From Janibacter sp. Soil728 (GTDB lineage: Bacteria > Actinomycetota > Actinomycetes > Actinomycetales > Dermatophilaceae), in the NCBI RefSeq assembly GCF_001428305.1, contig NZ_LMRZ01000007.1:93253-157252 (forward strand): a stretch of 64,000 bases of DNA, in the 5' to 3' direction. The notes beneath the pieces are model-generated. The model saw only the letters and a program-made list of their open reading frames with translations, was not told where the DNA came from and did not search any database. Positions 50,507-61,315 of this stretch are shown here, one piece after another (the stretch's first letter is position 1; each line of letters starts with the position of its first letter). The position numbers and the translations under genes are program-made.

Positions 50507-51643
50507 GTGAGGGAGTACGTCTTCGTCTTCCTCGTCGCGCTCGTGACGACCTATCTGCTCGTCCCGCTCGTGCGGACGGTGGCGATCCGCGTGGGCGCCT
50601 TCACCGAGGTGCGCGAGCGGGACGTCCACGTCGTGCCCATGCCACGGCTGGGCGGCGTGGCCATGTTCCTCGGCTATGCCGCTGCCACCCTGGTCGCTTG
50701 GCGGATGCCCTTCCTGCGGCAGGTCTTCGACTCGGGCGAGCTCATCGGGATCCTCATCGGTGCGGGCGTCGTCTGCCTCGTCGGGGCCATCGATGACATC
50801 CGCGAGCTCGATGCCCTGACCAAGTTGGGCGGGCAGATCGTCGCGGCGGCCGCCATCGCCTTCGGCGGGGTGCAGTTCTTCTCCCTGCCTCTCGGGGTGG
50901 TCACCGTGCTGCCGGCGCCGATCCTCGTGCTGCTGACCGTCTTCGTCGTCGTGCTGTGCATCAACGCGGTGAACTTCATCGACGGCCTCGACGGTCTGGC
51001 CGCCGGGCTCGTGGCCATCGCGGCGGTCGCCTTCTTCATCTACAGCTACGTCATCTCGGCCAGCTATGCGCCGCCCAATGTCTTCTCGTCGGCGACCTTC
51101 GTCTCTGCCGCTCTGGCCGGGGTCTGCCTGGGCTTCCTGCCGCACAACGTCTTCCCGACCAAGCTCTTCATGGGGGACTCCGGGGCGCTGACCCTCGGAC
51201 TGCTGCTCGCCGCTGCGACGATCCTCAATGTCGGGCAGATCAACCCCACCCAGGTGAGCCGCAACCAGGTCGCGGCGACGATCCTGCCGCTGCTCGTCCC
51301 GATCTCGATCATGATGCTGCCGTTGCTCGACGTCGTGTGGGCCGTGGTGCGGCGGACCGCTCGTGGCCAGCGCCCCTGGCAGGCGGACAGGCAGCACCTG
51401 CACCACCGGATGCTCAAGATCGGCCACGGCCACCGGCGCGCTGTCATGTTGCTGTGGCTGTGGGGTTTCGTCATGGCCATGGGGTCGGTGAGCTTCGTCG
51501 TGCTGCCGCCGTGGGTGGCCGGCATCGGGGCAGCGGTCATGCTCGCCGTGGCGGCGGCCCTGACGACCTGGCTGCCCCGGTTCTCCGCTCCCGGCCACCG
51601 ACCCAAGAAGTACGACCGGCTGGGCCAGCGCGTCGACAGGTGA
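50507..51643 (+). CDS. Undecaprenyl-phosphate GlcNAc-1-phosphate transferase (WecA/TagO-type)
   Basis: The 378-residue polytopic protein has about 11 helices and the prenyl-phosphate sugar-phosphate transferase motifs VGAIDDIRELDALTKLGGQ, VNFIDGLDGLAAG and FMGDSGALTLG. It loads GlcNAc-1-phosphate (or a related sugar) onto decaprenyl/undecaprenyl phosphate, starting synthesis of arabinogalactan-, teichoic- or rhamnan-type wall glycans. Start GTG 50507 follows GGGGGAGGGG. It matches the Rfe/WecA genes that precede atp operons in actinobacteria. The dTDP-rhamnose genes at 9-12.6 kb would supply the next sugar in mycobacterial-type linkers; that link is inference. Confidence 0.9.
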   Translation: MREYVFVFLVALVTTYLLVPLVRTVAIRVGAFTEVRERDVHVVPMPRLGGVAMFLGYAAATLVAWRMPFLRQVFDSGELIGILIGAGVVCLVGAIDDIRELDALTKLGGQIVAAAAIAFGGVQFFSLPLGVVTVLPAPILVLLTVFVVVLCINAVNFIDGLDGLAAGLVAIAAVAFFIYSYVISASYAPPNVFSSATFVSAALAGVCLGFLPHNVFPTKLFMGDSGALTLGLLLAAATILNVGQINPTQVSRNQVAATILPLLVPISIMMLPLLDVVWAVVRRTARGQRPWQADRQHLHHRMLKIGHGHRRAVMLLWLWGFVMAMGSVSFVVLPPWVAGIGAAVMLAVAAALTTWLPRFSAPGHRPKKYDRLGQRVDR

Positions 51644-51693
51644 GGGGTCTCGCGGCTCCTTCGTCGCACCTCGACCAGCGTGAGGGGAGCGGA

Positions 51694-51734
51694 TTGGTGG
51701 CCCTCCCGGCGCTTGTGTAAACTTTCACAAGCGC
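51694..51734 (+). promoter_or_regulatory. atp operon promoter with CRP/GlxR-like palindrome
   Basis: TTGGTG (51694-51699) and TAAACT (51718-51723) are spaced by 18 bases. The -10 lies in the middle of a perfect inverted repeat, GCGCTTGTG (51709-51717) with CACAAGCGC (51726-51734). The 16 bases TGTGTAAACTTTCACA (51714-51729) match the CRP/GlxR consensus TGTGA-N6-TCACA at nine of ten fixed positions. Binding over the -10 would repress. Confidence 0.55.
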
Positions 51735-51791
51735 CCCGCGGACATCTCGTCCGCACCCAGAGCACCCGTGCTCCCGTCCCGAAGTGAGCCG

Positions 51792-52211
51792 ATGTCGACG
51801 ACCTCCCGCCGCAGCCCCGTGCAGGGCATGCGCCGAGGTGTCCTCGTTGCCGGAGTCGTCGGGACCGCGTTGCTGACCATCGCCGGAGCCATCGCGAAGG
51901 GGGCCGACGGCGCCCTCAGCGCGCTGGCCGGGTCGCTGCTCGCCTTCGTCGTCATGCTCCTGGGCGTCATCGCCATCTCGCTCGTCGTCGCCGGTGACCC
52001 CGGTGCCTCCATGGCCGGTGCCGGACTGGTCTTCATGGGCCAGATCATCGTCCTCATCGCGGCCATCGCGATGTTGAGCCAGATGGGCTGGCTCGACGGG
52101 CCGGTCGCGGCCGCCGCCACGGTGGTCGAGGTCGTGCTCCTGCAGGTCGGCCAGCTGGTCGGCTATGTCCGTGCCCGCCACGAGGTCTACCCAGCGGGCG
52201 GTCACGCATGA
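51792..52211 (+). CDS. AtpI-like membrane protein
   Basis: The protein of about 139 residues has four membrane helices (VLVAGVVGTALLTIAGAIA; ALSALAGSLLAFVVMLLGVI; AGLVFMGQIIVLIAAIAML; VAAAATVVEVVLLQVGQLVG). Position as first gene of the atp operon and topology fit ATP synthase protein I, thought to help c-ring assembly. The start was taken as ATG 51792; GTG 51768 adds eight residues. It overlaps the next gene by four bases. Confidence 0.7.
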   Translation: MSTTSRRSPVQGMRRGVLVAGVVGTALLTIAGAIAKGADGALSALAGSLLAFVVMLLGVIAISLVVAGDPGASMAGAGLVFMGQIIVLIAAIAMLSQMGWLDGPVAAAATVVEVVLLQVGQLVGYVRARHEVYPAGGHA

Positions 52212-52591
52212 GCGCGCACGCACGACGGGCACGCACGGAGGCACCGCGTCTGGTGACCAAGGCCTCGGCGACGCCGGAGCAGACCGCCGCGAAGTCCGAG
52301 CGGTACACCGGCGATCCGACCCTGCCCAGCCCGACGGCCCGTGCAGACGCGATGGGTTCGACGGTTCTCGCCTATCTCATCACCGGACCGGTCGTCTTCG
52401 GCGGTCTCGGTCTGCTGGCCGACCGCTGGCTCGAGGTGACCGGTCTGGTCGCGCTGGGGATCATCATCGGGATGGCCCTGTCGCTCTACATCATCTGGCT
52501 CCGCTACGGTACGTCCCAGGCACCCCTGACTGTTGACACCCGCAAGGGGCCGACGACGGCTGCCCAGCCACACAACGAGGAGATTCAGTGA
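52208..52591 (+). CDS. AtpZ/AtpI-like small membrane protein
   Basis: The 127-residue protein has a polar N terminus (about 1-50) and two membrane helices (VLAYLITGPVVFGGLGLLAD and LVALGIIIGMALSLYIIWL), as in AtpZ proteins that accompany ATP synthase operons and aid Mg2+ uptake or assembly. Recognition is by topology and position. It overlaps atpB by four bases (GTGA). Confidence 0.7.
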   Translation: MSAHARRARTEAPRLVTKASATPEQTAAKSERYTGDPTLPSPTARADAMGSTVLAYLITGPVVFGGLGLLADRWLEVTGLVALGIIIGMALSLYIIWLRYGTSQAPLTVDTRKGPTTAAQPHNEEIQ

Positions 52592-53397
52592 CCCTGTCTG
52601 CGCTTGCTGCCACGCTGCCGGCTTCCGGCGGTGGCGAGAGCTACCAGCCCCCGACGCCTGCGATCTTCTGGCAGCCGCTCTTCGAGGTCGGTCCCATCAC
52701 GGTGACCAACCAGATGGCCTGGGCCGCGATCATCACCGGTGTCCTGTCGCTCGTCCTCATCATGCTGAGCAAGAACGCCTCGGTCGTTCCCAGCAAGGGC
52801 CAGTGGCTTCTCGAGGGTGTCTACAACTTCCCCCGCAACTCGGTGGCCCGCGACATGATCGGGACCAAGGAGTTCAAGAAGTACGTGCCCCTGCTGGTCA
52901 CGCTCTTCCTGATGGTCCTCTTCTACAACCTCGCGGGTTCCTTCTTCCTGACGATGAACCCCGTCACCGGCAAGGTCGGCTTCCCGATCGCCCTGACGCT
53001 CGTGGTCTATGTCGTCTACCACTGGGTCAGCATCCAGAAGATGGGCCTCGGCGGGTACTTCAAGCACATGATCCCGCCGGGCCTGCCCGGGTGGATCGTG
53101 CCCTTCGTCTTCCTGCTCGAGCTGATCACCTACTTCATCACCCGCCCGCTGACCCTGGCGCTGCGACTCTTCGGCAACATGTTTGCCGGCCACATGGTGA
53201 TCTACCTCTTCGTCACGGGAGCCTTCTACTTCCTGCTCCACGGTGACGGCATCCTCTTGCAGGCGCTGTCCGTGCCGACCTTCATCATGGCCGGCGTGAT
53301 GGTTCTGTTCGAGATCCTGGTGCAGTTCCTGCAGGCCTTCGTCTTCACGCTCCTTGCGGCCAGCTACATCGCCGCCGCAGTCTCCGACGATCACTGA
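52588..53397 (+). CDS. atpB: ATP synthase Fo subunit a
   Basis: The 269-residue membrane subunit forms the proton channel beside the c-ring. The essential Arg is R193 in [13 protein letters not shown]. The C-terminal helices ([20 protein letters not shown]) are typical. Start GTG 52588 overlaps the previous stop codon; most of the family begins with a similar N-terminal extension before the first helix. Confidence 0.96.
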   Translation: MTLSALAATLPASGGGESYQPPTPAIFWQPLFEVGPITVTNQMAWAAIITGVLSLVLIMLSKNASVVPSKGQWLLEGVYNFPRNSVARDMIGTKEFKKYVPLLVTLFLMVLFYNLAGSFFLTMNPVTGKVGFPIALTLVVYVVYHWVSIQKMGLGGYFKHMIPPGLPGWIVPFVFLLELITYFITRPLTLALRLFGNMFAGHMVIYLFVTGAFYFLLHGDGILLQALSVPTFIMAGVMVLFEILVQFLQAFVFTLLAASYIAAAVSDDH

Positions 53398-53440
53398 CGT
53401 CGCAACCAGACCTACAACTTCATAGCCCCCAAGAACTTCT

Positions 53441-53460
53441 CCGCGGGACCAAACCCGCGG
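53441..53460 (+). promoter_or_regulatory. Small hairpin before atpE
   Basis: CCGCGGG (53441-53447) pairs with CCCGCGG (53454-53460) around ACCAAA. It lies in the 95-base gap between atpB and atpE. A role in RNA stability or in the high expression needed for the c-subunit is possible. Confidence 0.35.
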
Positions 53461-53492
53461 TGGATCACAGATACACGAAAGAGGAATTCATC

Positions 53493-53702
53493 GTGGAAAT
53501 CACCGGCTCGCTTTCCCTCATTGGTTACGGCCTGTCCGCCATCGGCCCGGCCATCGCCGTCGGTCTGATCTTCGCCGCCTACATCAACGGTGTCGCCCGC
53601 CAGCCCGAGGCCCGTGGCCTCCTGCAGCCGATCGCCATCCTCGGCTTCGCCCTCGCAGAGGCACTCGCCATCTTCGGTCTGGTTCTTGCCTTCGTCCTCT
53701 GA
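53493..53702 (+). CDS. atpE: ATP synthase Fo subunit c
   Basis: The 69-residue hairpin protein is the rotor ring monomer. Helix 1 is [20 protein letters not shown], the polar loop is ARQPEARG and helix 2 carries the proton-binding Glu56 in [12 protein letters not shown]. No sodium-ligand pattern is seen, so proton use is expected. Start GTG 53493 follows AAAGAGG at nine bases; the open frame upstream ([10 protein letters not shown]) has no family match. Confidence 0.95.
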   Translation: MEITGSLSLIGYGLSAIGPAIAVGLIFAAYINGVARQPEARGLLQPIAILGFALAEALAIFGLVLAFVL

Positions 53703-53750
53703 TTTGCCGGTCACGGCTTTCGACATCGGCACCAGTAACTAGGAGTACCC

Positions 53751-54398
53751 GTGCACATCACCGCAACCGTGTCATCGGTCGTGGGGCTCGCCGCGGCGGG
53801 TGAGGGCGAGACCATGCCCCTCATCCCGCACTGGGAAGAGCTCGTCTTCGGTCTCGTCATGTTCGCGATCCTGTTCTGGGTCGTCGCGAAGAAGGTCGCC
53901 CCGAACCTCGAGAAGGCCTACGAGGAGCGCCACGCCGCCATCGAGGGTGGCATCGCCCAGGCAGAGAACGCCCAGGCCGAGGCCGAGGCCGCCAAGGCCC
54001 AGTACGAGGCGCAGCTGGCCGAGGCCCGTGCCGAGGCCGCGAAGATCCGTGAGGACGCACGCGCCGAGGGCGCTGCGATCGTCGCGGAGATGCGCGGGCA
54101 GGCTCAGGACGAGTCCAACCGCATCACCGACTCGGCGCAGAAGCAGATCGCGGCCGAGCGCCAGCAGGCATCCGTGTCGCTGCGTGGCGAGGTCGGTCGT
54201 CTCTCGACCGATCTGGCTGGACGCATCGTCGGCCACGAGCTGCAGGACTCCTCGAGCCGTCAGGGCCTGATCGACTCCTTCCTCGCCGAGCTCGAGTCGG
54301 GCAAGGTCCAGCCGGAGAAGGTCGGGGCCGCCGCGGCGTCCACGACCGCAGCCGAGCAGGGCCAGCTGGACCTCGGCGATGCAGGTCGTGACGCCTGA
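53751..54398 (+). CDS. atpF: ATP synthase Fo subunit b
   Basis: The 215-residue stator subunit has one membrane helix (LVFGLVMFAILFWVVAKKVA, about 27-46), then a long Ala/Glu/Gln coiled coil (QAENAQAEAEAAKAQYEAQL) and a C-terminal region that meets the delta subunit. The tail after about 185 is Ala-rich and acidic. Start GTG 53751 follows TAGGAG. It overlaps atpH by one base. Confidence 0.95.
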   Translation: MHITATVSSVVGLAAAGEGETMPLIPHWEELVFGLVMFAILFWVVAKKVAPNLEKAYEERHAAIEGGIAQAENAQAEAEAAKAQYEAQLAEARAEAAKIREDARAEGAAIVAEMRGQAQDESNRITDSAQKQIAAERQQASVSLRGEVGRLSTDLAGRIVGHELQDSSSRQGLIDSFLAELESGKVQPEKVGAAAASTTAAEQGQLDLGDAGRDA

Positions 54399-55207
54399 TG
54401 CGAGGTTCTTCGCGCGCCGCTGTGATCGAAGGACGTCAGTCCTTCGAGACGGCACTGATGTCCGGTGACCCGGCCGTCATGGCGGACGAGCTCTTCGCCG
54501 TGACCGGACTGCTCGACGACAACGCGACCCTGCGTCGCAGCGTCGCCGACCCCTCCCGTGAGGGCAGGGACAAGTCCGAGCTGATCACCCGACTGCTCAA
54601 GAGCAAGGTCTCCAACGAGGCCGTCGGCGTCGTCTCTGTGCTGGTGGCCCAGCGCTGGGCACGGGAGCGCGACCTCACGGACACCATCGAGCGGTTCGCC
54701 GTGGAGGCCTCCCTCAAGGGGGCCGAAGCCGGTGGCGCGCTCGACCAGGTCGAGGACGAGCTCTTCCGCTTCGAGCGTGTCGTGGCCGGTAACCCCGAGC
54801 TGCGGGACGCCCTGGGCAACCGCCTCGGCGACGCCGCTGGCAAGGCCGAGCTGGTCGACACCCTGCTGCAGGGCAAGACACGGCCGGAGACGGTGCGACT
54901 GGCTCGCCAGTCGGTTCTCGCCCCCCGGGGCCGGCGCTTCGACGCGACGATCGAGGCCTACCTCGACATCGCTGCCGAGCGTCGCCAGCAGCTGACCGCT
55001 GTCGTGACGACCGCAGTCGACCTGACGCAGGAGCAGCGCACCCGCCTGGCGGACGCCCTGCACAAGGTCTACAGCAAGCCCGTCCTGCTGCAGATCGTCA
55101 AGGACGAGGACGTCATCGGCGGGATCCGGGTCCAGATCGGCGACGAGGTCGTCGACGGGACCATCCTGCGACGTCTCGACGAGGCGAAGCGCCACCTGGC
55201 CGGCTGA
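54398..55207 (+). CDS. atpH: ATP synthase F1 subunit delta
   Basis: The 269-residue delta/OSCP subunit joins the b stalk to the top of F1. The C-terminal signature is DEDVIGGIRVQIGDEVVDGT. It is about 90 residues longer than the Escherichia coli protein, as is normal in actinobacteria. The stop of atpF and the ATG of this gene share one base. Confidence 0.94.
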   Translation: MRGSSRAAVIEGRQSFETALMSGDPAVMADELFAVTGLLDDNATLRRSVADPSREGRDKSELITRLLKSKVSNEAVGVVSVLVAQRWARERDLTDTIERFAVEASLKGAEAGGALDQVEDELFRFERVVAGNPELRDALGNRLGDAAGKAELVDTLLQGKTRPETVRLARQSVLAPRGRRFDATIEAYLDIAAERRQQLTAVVTTAVDLTQEQRTRLADALHKVYSKPVLLQIVKDEDVIGGIRVQIGDEVVDGTILRRLDEAKRHLAG

Positions 55208-55277
55208 GTCCGCTCAGACACCCCATGCAGACCACATATTCGGCCCGTAGTGCGGCCGGCAACGAGGAGAAGACAAC

Positions 55278-56912
55278 ATGACGGAGCTTTCGATCCGTCC
55301 GGAGGAGATCCGGGACGCCCTGGACGGCTACGTGCAGTCCTACAACCCGGGCGCGGCCTCCCGCGAAGAGGTCGGCCGCGTCACCGATGCCGGTGACGGA
55401 ATCGCCCACGTCGAGGGACTCCCTTCGGCCATGACCAACGAGCTGCTCGAGTTCGAGGACGGCACCCTCGGCCTCGCGCTCAACCTCGACGTCCACGAGA
55501 TCGGTGTCGTCGTCCTCGGCGACTTCTCCAAGATCGAGGAGGGGCAGCAGGTCAAGCGCACCGGCGAGGTCCTCTCGGTCCCGGTCGGTGACAACTTCCT
55601 CGGCCGCGTCGTCAACCCGCTCGGTCAGCCGATCGACGGTCTCGGCGACATCGAGTCCGCCGAGCGCCGCGCCCTCGAGCTCCAGGCACCCAGCGTCGTC
55701 GACCGCAAGTCGGTCCACGAGCCGCTGCAGACCGGCCTGAAGTCCGTCGACGCGATGACCCCGATCGGCCGTGGCCAGCGTCAGCTGATCATCGGTGACC
55801 GCCAGACCGGCAAGACCACGGTCGCGGTCGACACGATCATCAACCAGAAGCAGTTCTGGGAGACGGGCGACCCGCAGAAGCAGGTCCGCTGCATCTACGT
55901 CGCCATCGGCCAGAAGGGTTCCACGATCGCGTCCGTCAAGGGCACGCTCGAGGAGGCCGGCGCCATGGAGTACACGACGATCGTCGCTGCTCCTGCGTCC
56001 GACGCTGCCGGCTTCAAGTACCTCGCCCCCTTCACCGGCTCGGCCATCGGCCAGCACTGGATGTACCAGGGCAAGCACGTCCTCATCGTCTTCGACGACC
56101 TGAGCAAGCAGGCCGAGGCCTACCGCTCGATGTCGCTGCTGCTGCGCCGCCCGCCGGGCCGCGAGGCCTACCCGGGTGACGTCTTCTACCTGCACTCGCG
56201 GATGCTCGAGCGTTGCGCCAAGCTCTCCGACGAGCTCGGCGCGGGCTCGATGACCGGTCTGCCGATCATCGAGACCAAGGCCGGTGACGTCTCCGCGTAC
56301 ATCCCGACCAACGTCATCTCGATCACCGACGGTCAGATCTACCTGCAGGCCGACCTCTTCAACTCTGATGTGCGTCCGGCCATCGACGTGGGTGTCTCCG
56401 TCTCCCGTGTCGGTTCGGCTGCACAGACCAAGGCGATGAAGTCGGTCTCCGGTCGACTCAAGCTGGACCTCGCGCAGTACCGCTCGCTCGAGGCCTTCGC
56501 GATGTTCGCCTCGGACCTGGACCCGGCCTCCAAGCAGCAGCTGGCCCGAGGCGCACGCCTCGTCGAGATCCTCAAGCAGAAGCAGGCCGACCCCTACCCC
56601 GTCCCGGAGCAGGTCGTCACGATCTGGGCCGGTACCACGGGTGAGCTCGACCCGATCGCCGTCGAGGACATCAAGCGCTTCGAGGCCGAGTTCCTCGACC
56701 ACCTGCGTCGCAACAAGCGGGAGCTGCTGGACGGCATCCAGGAGACCGGCAAGTTCGAGGACTCCACGATCGCCGCGCTCGAGACCGAGATCGCCTCCTT
56801 CCGCGACGGCTTCCTCCCGACCGACGAGAACAACGTGCCGGTCGCCAACGAGGAGACCGGCGAGGACGCCCAGGAGTCCGAGCAGGTCCAGATCGTCAAG
56901 CAGAAGCGCTGA
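55278..56912 (+). CDS. atpA: ATP synthase F1 subunit alpha
   Basis: The 544-residue non-catalytic nucleotide-binding subunit has Walker [14 protein letters not shown] near residue 173, the signature [18 protein letters not shown] and an acidic C-terminal extension ([14 protein letters not shown]) as seen in actinobacterial alpha subunits, where it damps ATP hydrolysis. Start ATG 55278 follows GAGGAGA. Confidence 0.97.
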   Translation: MTELSIRPEEIRDALDGYVQSYNPGAASREEVGRVTDAGDGIAHVEGLPSAMTNELLEFEDGTLGLALNLDVHEIGVVVLGDFSKIEEGQQVKRTGEVLSVPVGDNFLGRVVNPLGQPIDGLGDIESAERRALELQAPSVVDRKSVHEPLQTGLKSVDAMTPIGRGQRQLIIGDRQTGKTTVAVDTIINQKQFWETGDPQKQVRCIYVAIGQKGSTIASVKGTLEEAGAMEYTTIVAAPASDAAGFKYLAPFTGSAIGQHWMYQGKHVLIVFDDLSKQAEAYRSMSLLLRRPPGREAYPGDVFYLHSRMLERCAKLSDELGAGSMTGLPIIETKAGDVSAYIPTNVISITDGQIYLQADLFNSDVRPAIDVGVSVSRVGSAAQTKAMKSVSGRLKLDLAQYRSLEAFAMFASDLDPASKQQLARGARLVEILKQKQADPYPVPEQVVTIWAGTTGELDPIAVEDIKRFEAEFLDHLRRNKRELLDGIQETGKFEDSTIAALETEIASFRDGFLPTDENNVPVANEETGEDAQESEQVQIVKQKR

Positions 56913-56919
56913 TCCACCA

Positions 56920-56951
56920 CCGGTGGGGCGTCGGCGACGACGCCCCACCGG
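56920..56951 (+). promoter_or_regulatory. 14-bp hairpin with GCGA loop between atpA and atpG
   Basis: CCGGTGGGGCGTCG (56920-56933) pairs exactly with 56938-56951; the loop GCGA is a GNRA tetraloop. There is no T-run and the operon continues, so processing or stabilisation of the messenger, or partial attenuation, is more likely than full termination. Confidence 0.5.
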
Positions 56952-57044
56952 GGAGCAGCACCGCAGCATCCGACCAGGCGGCGGCACCGGCCCTTCAGCC
57001 GATGACCACCAGCCGACCACGACCCACCAGAGAGGCGGCAGCAC

Positions 57045-57944
57045 ATGGGAGCACAGATCCGTGTGTACCGACAGCGCATCCGGTCCGTCACCGCGACCAA
57101 GAAGATCACGCGTGCCATGGAGCTCATGGCGGCCTCGCGGGTTGTCAAGGCCCAGCAGGCAGTGCGTGAGTCCACGCCGTACGCCCGCGCGCTGACGCGC
57201 GCGGCCTCGGCCGTTGCCACGTACTCGGACGAGGACCACCCGCTGACCACCGAGCCCGAGAACGTCACGCGCGCTGCGCTCGTCGTCGTCGCGGCAGACC
57301 GTGGTCTTGCAGGCGGCTACAACTCCAATGTCCTCAAGGAGGGGGAGCGGGTCTCCGCCGCCCTTCAGGCCGAGGGCAAGGAGGTCGTGCCCTACCTTGT
57401 CGGTCGCCGTGCGGTCTCCTTCTACTCCTTCCGCAAGCGTGAGCGCGCGGCGGAGTGGACCGGGAGCTCCGAGAAGCCGTCCTTCGAGAACGCCCGCGAG
57501 ATCGGCGAGCGCCTCGTCGCGGACTTCATCAAGCCGACCGAGGAGGGCGGCGTGGACGAGGTCCACATCGTCTCCACGCGATTCATCTCGATGGTCAACC
57601 AGGAGGCCGAGGTCATCCGCCTGCTGCCTCTCGAGGTCGTCGAGGGTGTCGAGAGCGACGATGACGCCGAGCTGTACCCGCTGTACGAGTTCGAGCCGAA
57701 CCCCGAAGAGCTGCTGGACACGCTCCTGCCGCGCTATGTCAACGCACGCATCTTCAATGCCCTGCTGTCGGCGGCAGCCTCCGAGCTCGCGTCGCGCCAG
57801 CGCGCCATGAAGTCGGCGACGGACAACGCCGAGGAGCTCATCAAGAAGTACACCCGGCTGGCCAACCAGGCCCGCCAGGCCGAGATCACCCAGGAAATCT
57901 CCGAGATCGTCGGCGGCGCCAGTGCCCTCGCCGATTCCAAGTGA
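57045..57944 (+). CDS. atpG: ATP synthase F1 subunit gamma
   Basis: The 299-residue rotor shaft has the N-terminal helix [20 protein letters not shown], the central Rossmann-like domain ([20 protein letters not shown]) and the C-terminal helix with [18 protein letters not shown], all conserved. The central domain has a 15-residue acidic insert ([19 protein letters not shown] region), as in other actinobacteria. Confidence 0.96.
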   Translation: MGAQIRVYRQRIRSVTATKKITRAMELMAASRVVKAQQAVRESTPYARALTRAASAVATYSDEDHPLTTEPENVTRAALVVVAADRGLAGGYNSNVLKEGERVSAALQAEGKEVVPYLVGRRAVSFYSFRKRERAAEWTGSSEKPSFENAREIGERLVADFIKPTEEGGVDEVHIVSTRFISMVNQEAEVIRLLPLEVVEGVESDDDAELYPLYEFEPNPEELLDTLLPRYVNARIFNALLSAAASELASRQRAMKSATDNAEELIKKYTRLANQARQAEITQEISEIVGGASALADSK

Positions 57945-57952
57945 GAAGGTAG

Positions 57953-59416
<1,464 letters not shown>

Positions 59417-59435
59417 TCCCACGATCACGTCCACC

Positions 59436-59476
59436 GCTGCGGCCGCCCCCTTCGTCACGAAGGGGGCGGCCGCAGC
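59436..59476 (+). terminator. Perfect 20-bp hairpin after atpD
   Basis: GCTGCGGCCGCCCCCTTCGT (59436-59455) pairs exactly with 59457-59476. Its position 20 bases after the atpD stop marks the end of the main atp transcript, before atpC. Confidence 0.8.
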
Positions 59477-59516
59477 CGTTGTGCGCACGACATTGGGGAG
59501 TGCCGGGCCCCGCACC

Positions 59517-59522
59517 TACACT
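59517..59522 (+). promoter_or_regulatory. Leaderless -10 box for the TM2 gene
   Basis: TACACT ends six bases before the ATG at 59529, so the messenger should begin at the start codon. There is no ribosome site. With the hairpin upstream it defines a separate transcription unit within the atp cluster. Confidence 0.5.
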
Positions 59523-59528
59523 GGCGCC

Positions 59529-60059
59529 ATGACGAACTCTGGCGAGCAGTACAACGCGCCGGGCCCGCAGGGTCCGCCGCCCCCGCCCGGCCAGCCGCAG
59601 GGCGGCTTCCAGCAGCAGGGCGGCTTCCAGCACGGAGCGCCGCAGCAGGGGCCCCAGGGTGCCTTCCAGCCGGCACCACAGCTCCAGCAGCCGGCCAGTG
59701 GTCGATACCACCTCAACGTCATGGGCCAGGAGTACGGGCCCTACGCGGTCAGCGACCTCGCGGGCATGGCGGTCAACGGCCAGCTCAAGGGTGACAGCCC
59801 GGTGCGTGGTGAGGGACAGGCCAACTGGTTCCCGGCCTCCCAGGTCCCCGGTCTCTTCTCCAGCCGTGAGTGGATGACCACGCTCCTGCTGTCGATCTTC
59901 GTCGGCGGATTCGGCGTCGACCGCTTCTACCTCGGCCAGACCGGTCTGGGTGTCCTGAAGCTGCTCACCTGTGGTGGCATGGGCATCTGGACGCTCATCG
60001 ACGTCATCTTCGTCGTCATGCGCAAGATGGTCGATGTCGACGGGCGTCCCCTGCGGTGA
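59529..60059 (+). CDS. GYF_2/TM2 domain membrane protein
   Basis: The 176-residue protein has a Gly/Pro/Gln-rich N terminus (about 1-56), a GYF_2-type domain (about 58-112: [20 protein letters not shown], then [11 protein letters not shown]) and a C-terminal TM2 domain ([19 protein letters not shown] then a helix to MRKMVDVDG), whose DRFYLG motif is diagnostic. TM2 proteins are membrane proteins of unsettled function, often paired with DUF2752 as here. It overlaps that gene by four bases (GTGA). Confidence 0.88.
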   Translation: MTNSGEQYNAPGPQGPPPPPGQPQGGFQQQGGFQHGAPQQGPQGAFQPAPQLQQPASGRYHLNVMGQEYGPYAVSDLAGMAVNGQLKGDSPVRGEGQANWFPASQVPGLFSSREWMTTLLLSIFVGGFGVDRFYLGQTGLGVLKLLTCGGMGIWTLIDVIFVVMRKMVDVDGRPLR

Positions 60060-60535
60060 CCTCCCCGTCGGCACCTCCGGCGCAGCGCCGGGTCCACCTC
60101 TCCCGAGGCCTGAGCCTCGGGCAGCGGGCGGTCGTGCCGGTCTTCGCGCTGATCAGCCTCGTCGGGTTGATCATCGCGCGGTTGTGGCCGGTGCCGTCCG
60201 TGGTCTCGGGGGAGCCCACCTGCATCCTGCGCATCCTCACCGGGCTGCCCTGCCCGGGCTGCGGGATGACGCGCTCGTGGGTGCACCTCGCGCACGGAGA
60301 CGTCGCGACGGCCTTCGAGTACAACCTCTTCGGGCCGCTGGCCATGGCGACCGCCGCCGGGCTGGTCGTCTACACGGTCGTGGCGCTGGTGCGGCGTCGA
60401 CCGACCGAGAGACTCTTCGACCAGCTCAACCCCAAGATCCTCATTGTCCTGATGGGACTGTGGCTGGGCTACTCCGTGGTCCGCATGGTCAGCATCGGGA
60501 TCGGCCAGGACTACTTCGCGCTCGTCGTCGCCTGA
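60056..60535 (+). CDS. DUF2752 membrane protein
   Basis: The 159-residue protein has three helices (about 25-45, 97-117, 128-150). The DUF2752 signature is [13 protein letters not shown], with three Cys (CILR plus CPGC) that could bind metal or form disulfides. The function is unknown. It ends 74 bases before atpC; TACCAT at 60566-60571 in that gap is a candidate -10 for atpC. Confidence 0.88.
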   Translation: MTSPSAPPAQRRVHLSRGLSLGQRAVVPVFALISLVGLIIARLWPVPSVVSGEPTCILRILTGLPCPGCGMTRSWVHLAHGDVATAFEYNLFGPLAMATAAGLVVYTVVALVRRRPTERLFDQLNPKILIVLMGLWLGYSVVRMVSIGIGQDYFALVVA

Positions 60536-60609
60536 GGCGTGCGCAGACCCATCAGCGCGGCGGGCTACCATGAGTGCCTGCCGCTGTATCGAGACGAAGG
60601 ACCCCCACC

Positions 60610-60876
60610 GTGAGCTCCCTCAATGTTGAACTCGTCGCCGCCGACCGCAAGGTCTGGTCCGGCGAGGCCTCCATGGTTCGTGCCCGCAGCACCGAGGGCG
60701 AGATCGGCGTCCTGCCGGGTCACGCCCCGCTGCTCGGCGTCCTCATCGAGGGCGACGTCGTCATCCACTCCAGCGAGGGTGACCAGACCGCGACCATCGA
60801 CGGTGGCTTCCTGTCGGTCGACCACGACAACGTGACGATCGTCGCCGAGACCGTCCAGGCCCCGGCCAAGGGCTGA
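60610..60876 (+). CDS. atpC: ATP synthase F1 subunit epsilon
   Basis: The 88-residue protein has the N-terminal beta-sandwich (LNVELVAADRKVWSGEASMV, GEIGVLPGHAPLLGVL) that meets the c-ring. The C-terminal helical hairpin is absent, as in many actinobacteria with short epsilon, so ATP-hydrolysis control by that hairpin is lost. It is separated from atpD by about 1.2 kb. The start is GTG 60610 with GAAGGA upstream. Confidence 0.95.
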   Translation: MSSLNVELVAADRKVWSGEASMVRARSTEGEIGVLPGHAPLLGVLIEGDVVIHSSEGDQTATIDGGFLSVDHDNVTIVAETVQAPAKG

Positions 60877-60883
60877 CCGCACC

Positions 60884-61315
60884 ATGTCGACCCTGCAGGT
60901 GGTGGAGGTAGTCCTCCTTGCAGGGTGTCTGGTCATCGCGCTCTGGCTGGTTCTGCTCTGGCTGCGCCGCCGAGCCCTCTCCGCACACGGCCCAGTGAGT
61001 CCCTGTGCCGTTCGACTACCCGGGTCGCCTCGATGGCGACTCGGGTTGTTGCGTCTGAGCTCCGGTCAGCTCGACTGGTTCAGCGTCAGCGGGATGACCA
61101 CGAGCCCGACGATGTCGTGGTCCCGCGAGGGCCTGGAGATCTCCACGCCGTCCGCCGAGCTGGTGTCGATCCCCGGGCTGCTGTCCGCCGTCTCCCTGAC
61201 GCTCTCCAGCACGTCAGGAGACCTGGCCGACCTCGCGCTCGAGCCCAAGATCTACCCCGCCGTGCGCTCCTGGCTCGAGTCGGCCCCACCCGGCCGTGGG
61301 GTCAACGTCACCTAG
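60884..61315 (+). CDS. DUF2550 family protein
   Basis: The 143-residue protein has one N-terminal membrane helix (VVEVVLLAGCLVIALWLVLL) and a cytoplasmic beta domain. DUF2550 proteins regularly follow atpC in actinobacteria; function unknown. It starts seven bases after atpC and its last eight bases overlap the convergent adenosyltransferase gene. Confidence 0.88.
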   Translation: MSTLQVVEVVLLAGCLVIALWLVLLWLRRRALSAHGPVSPCAVRLPGSPRWRLGLLRLSSGQLDWFSVSGMTTSPTMSWSREGLEISTPSAELVSIPGLLSAVSLTLSSTSGDLADLALEPKIYPAVRSWLESAPPGRGVNVT

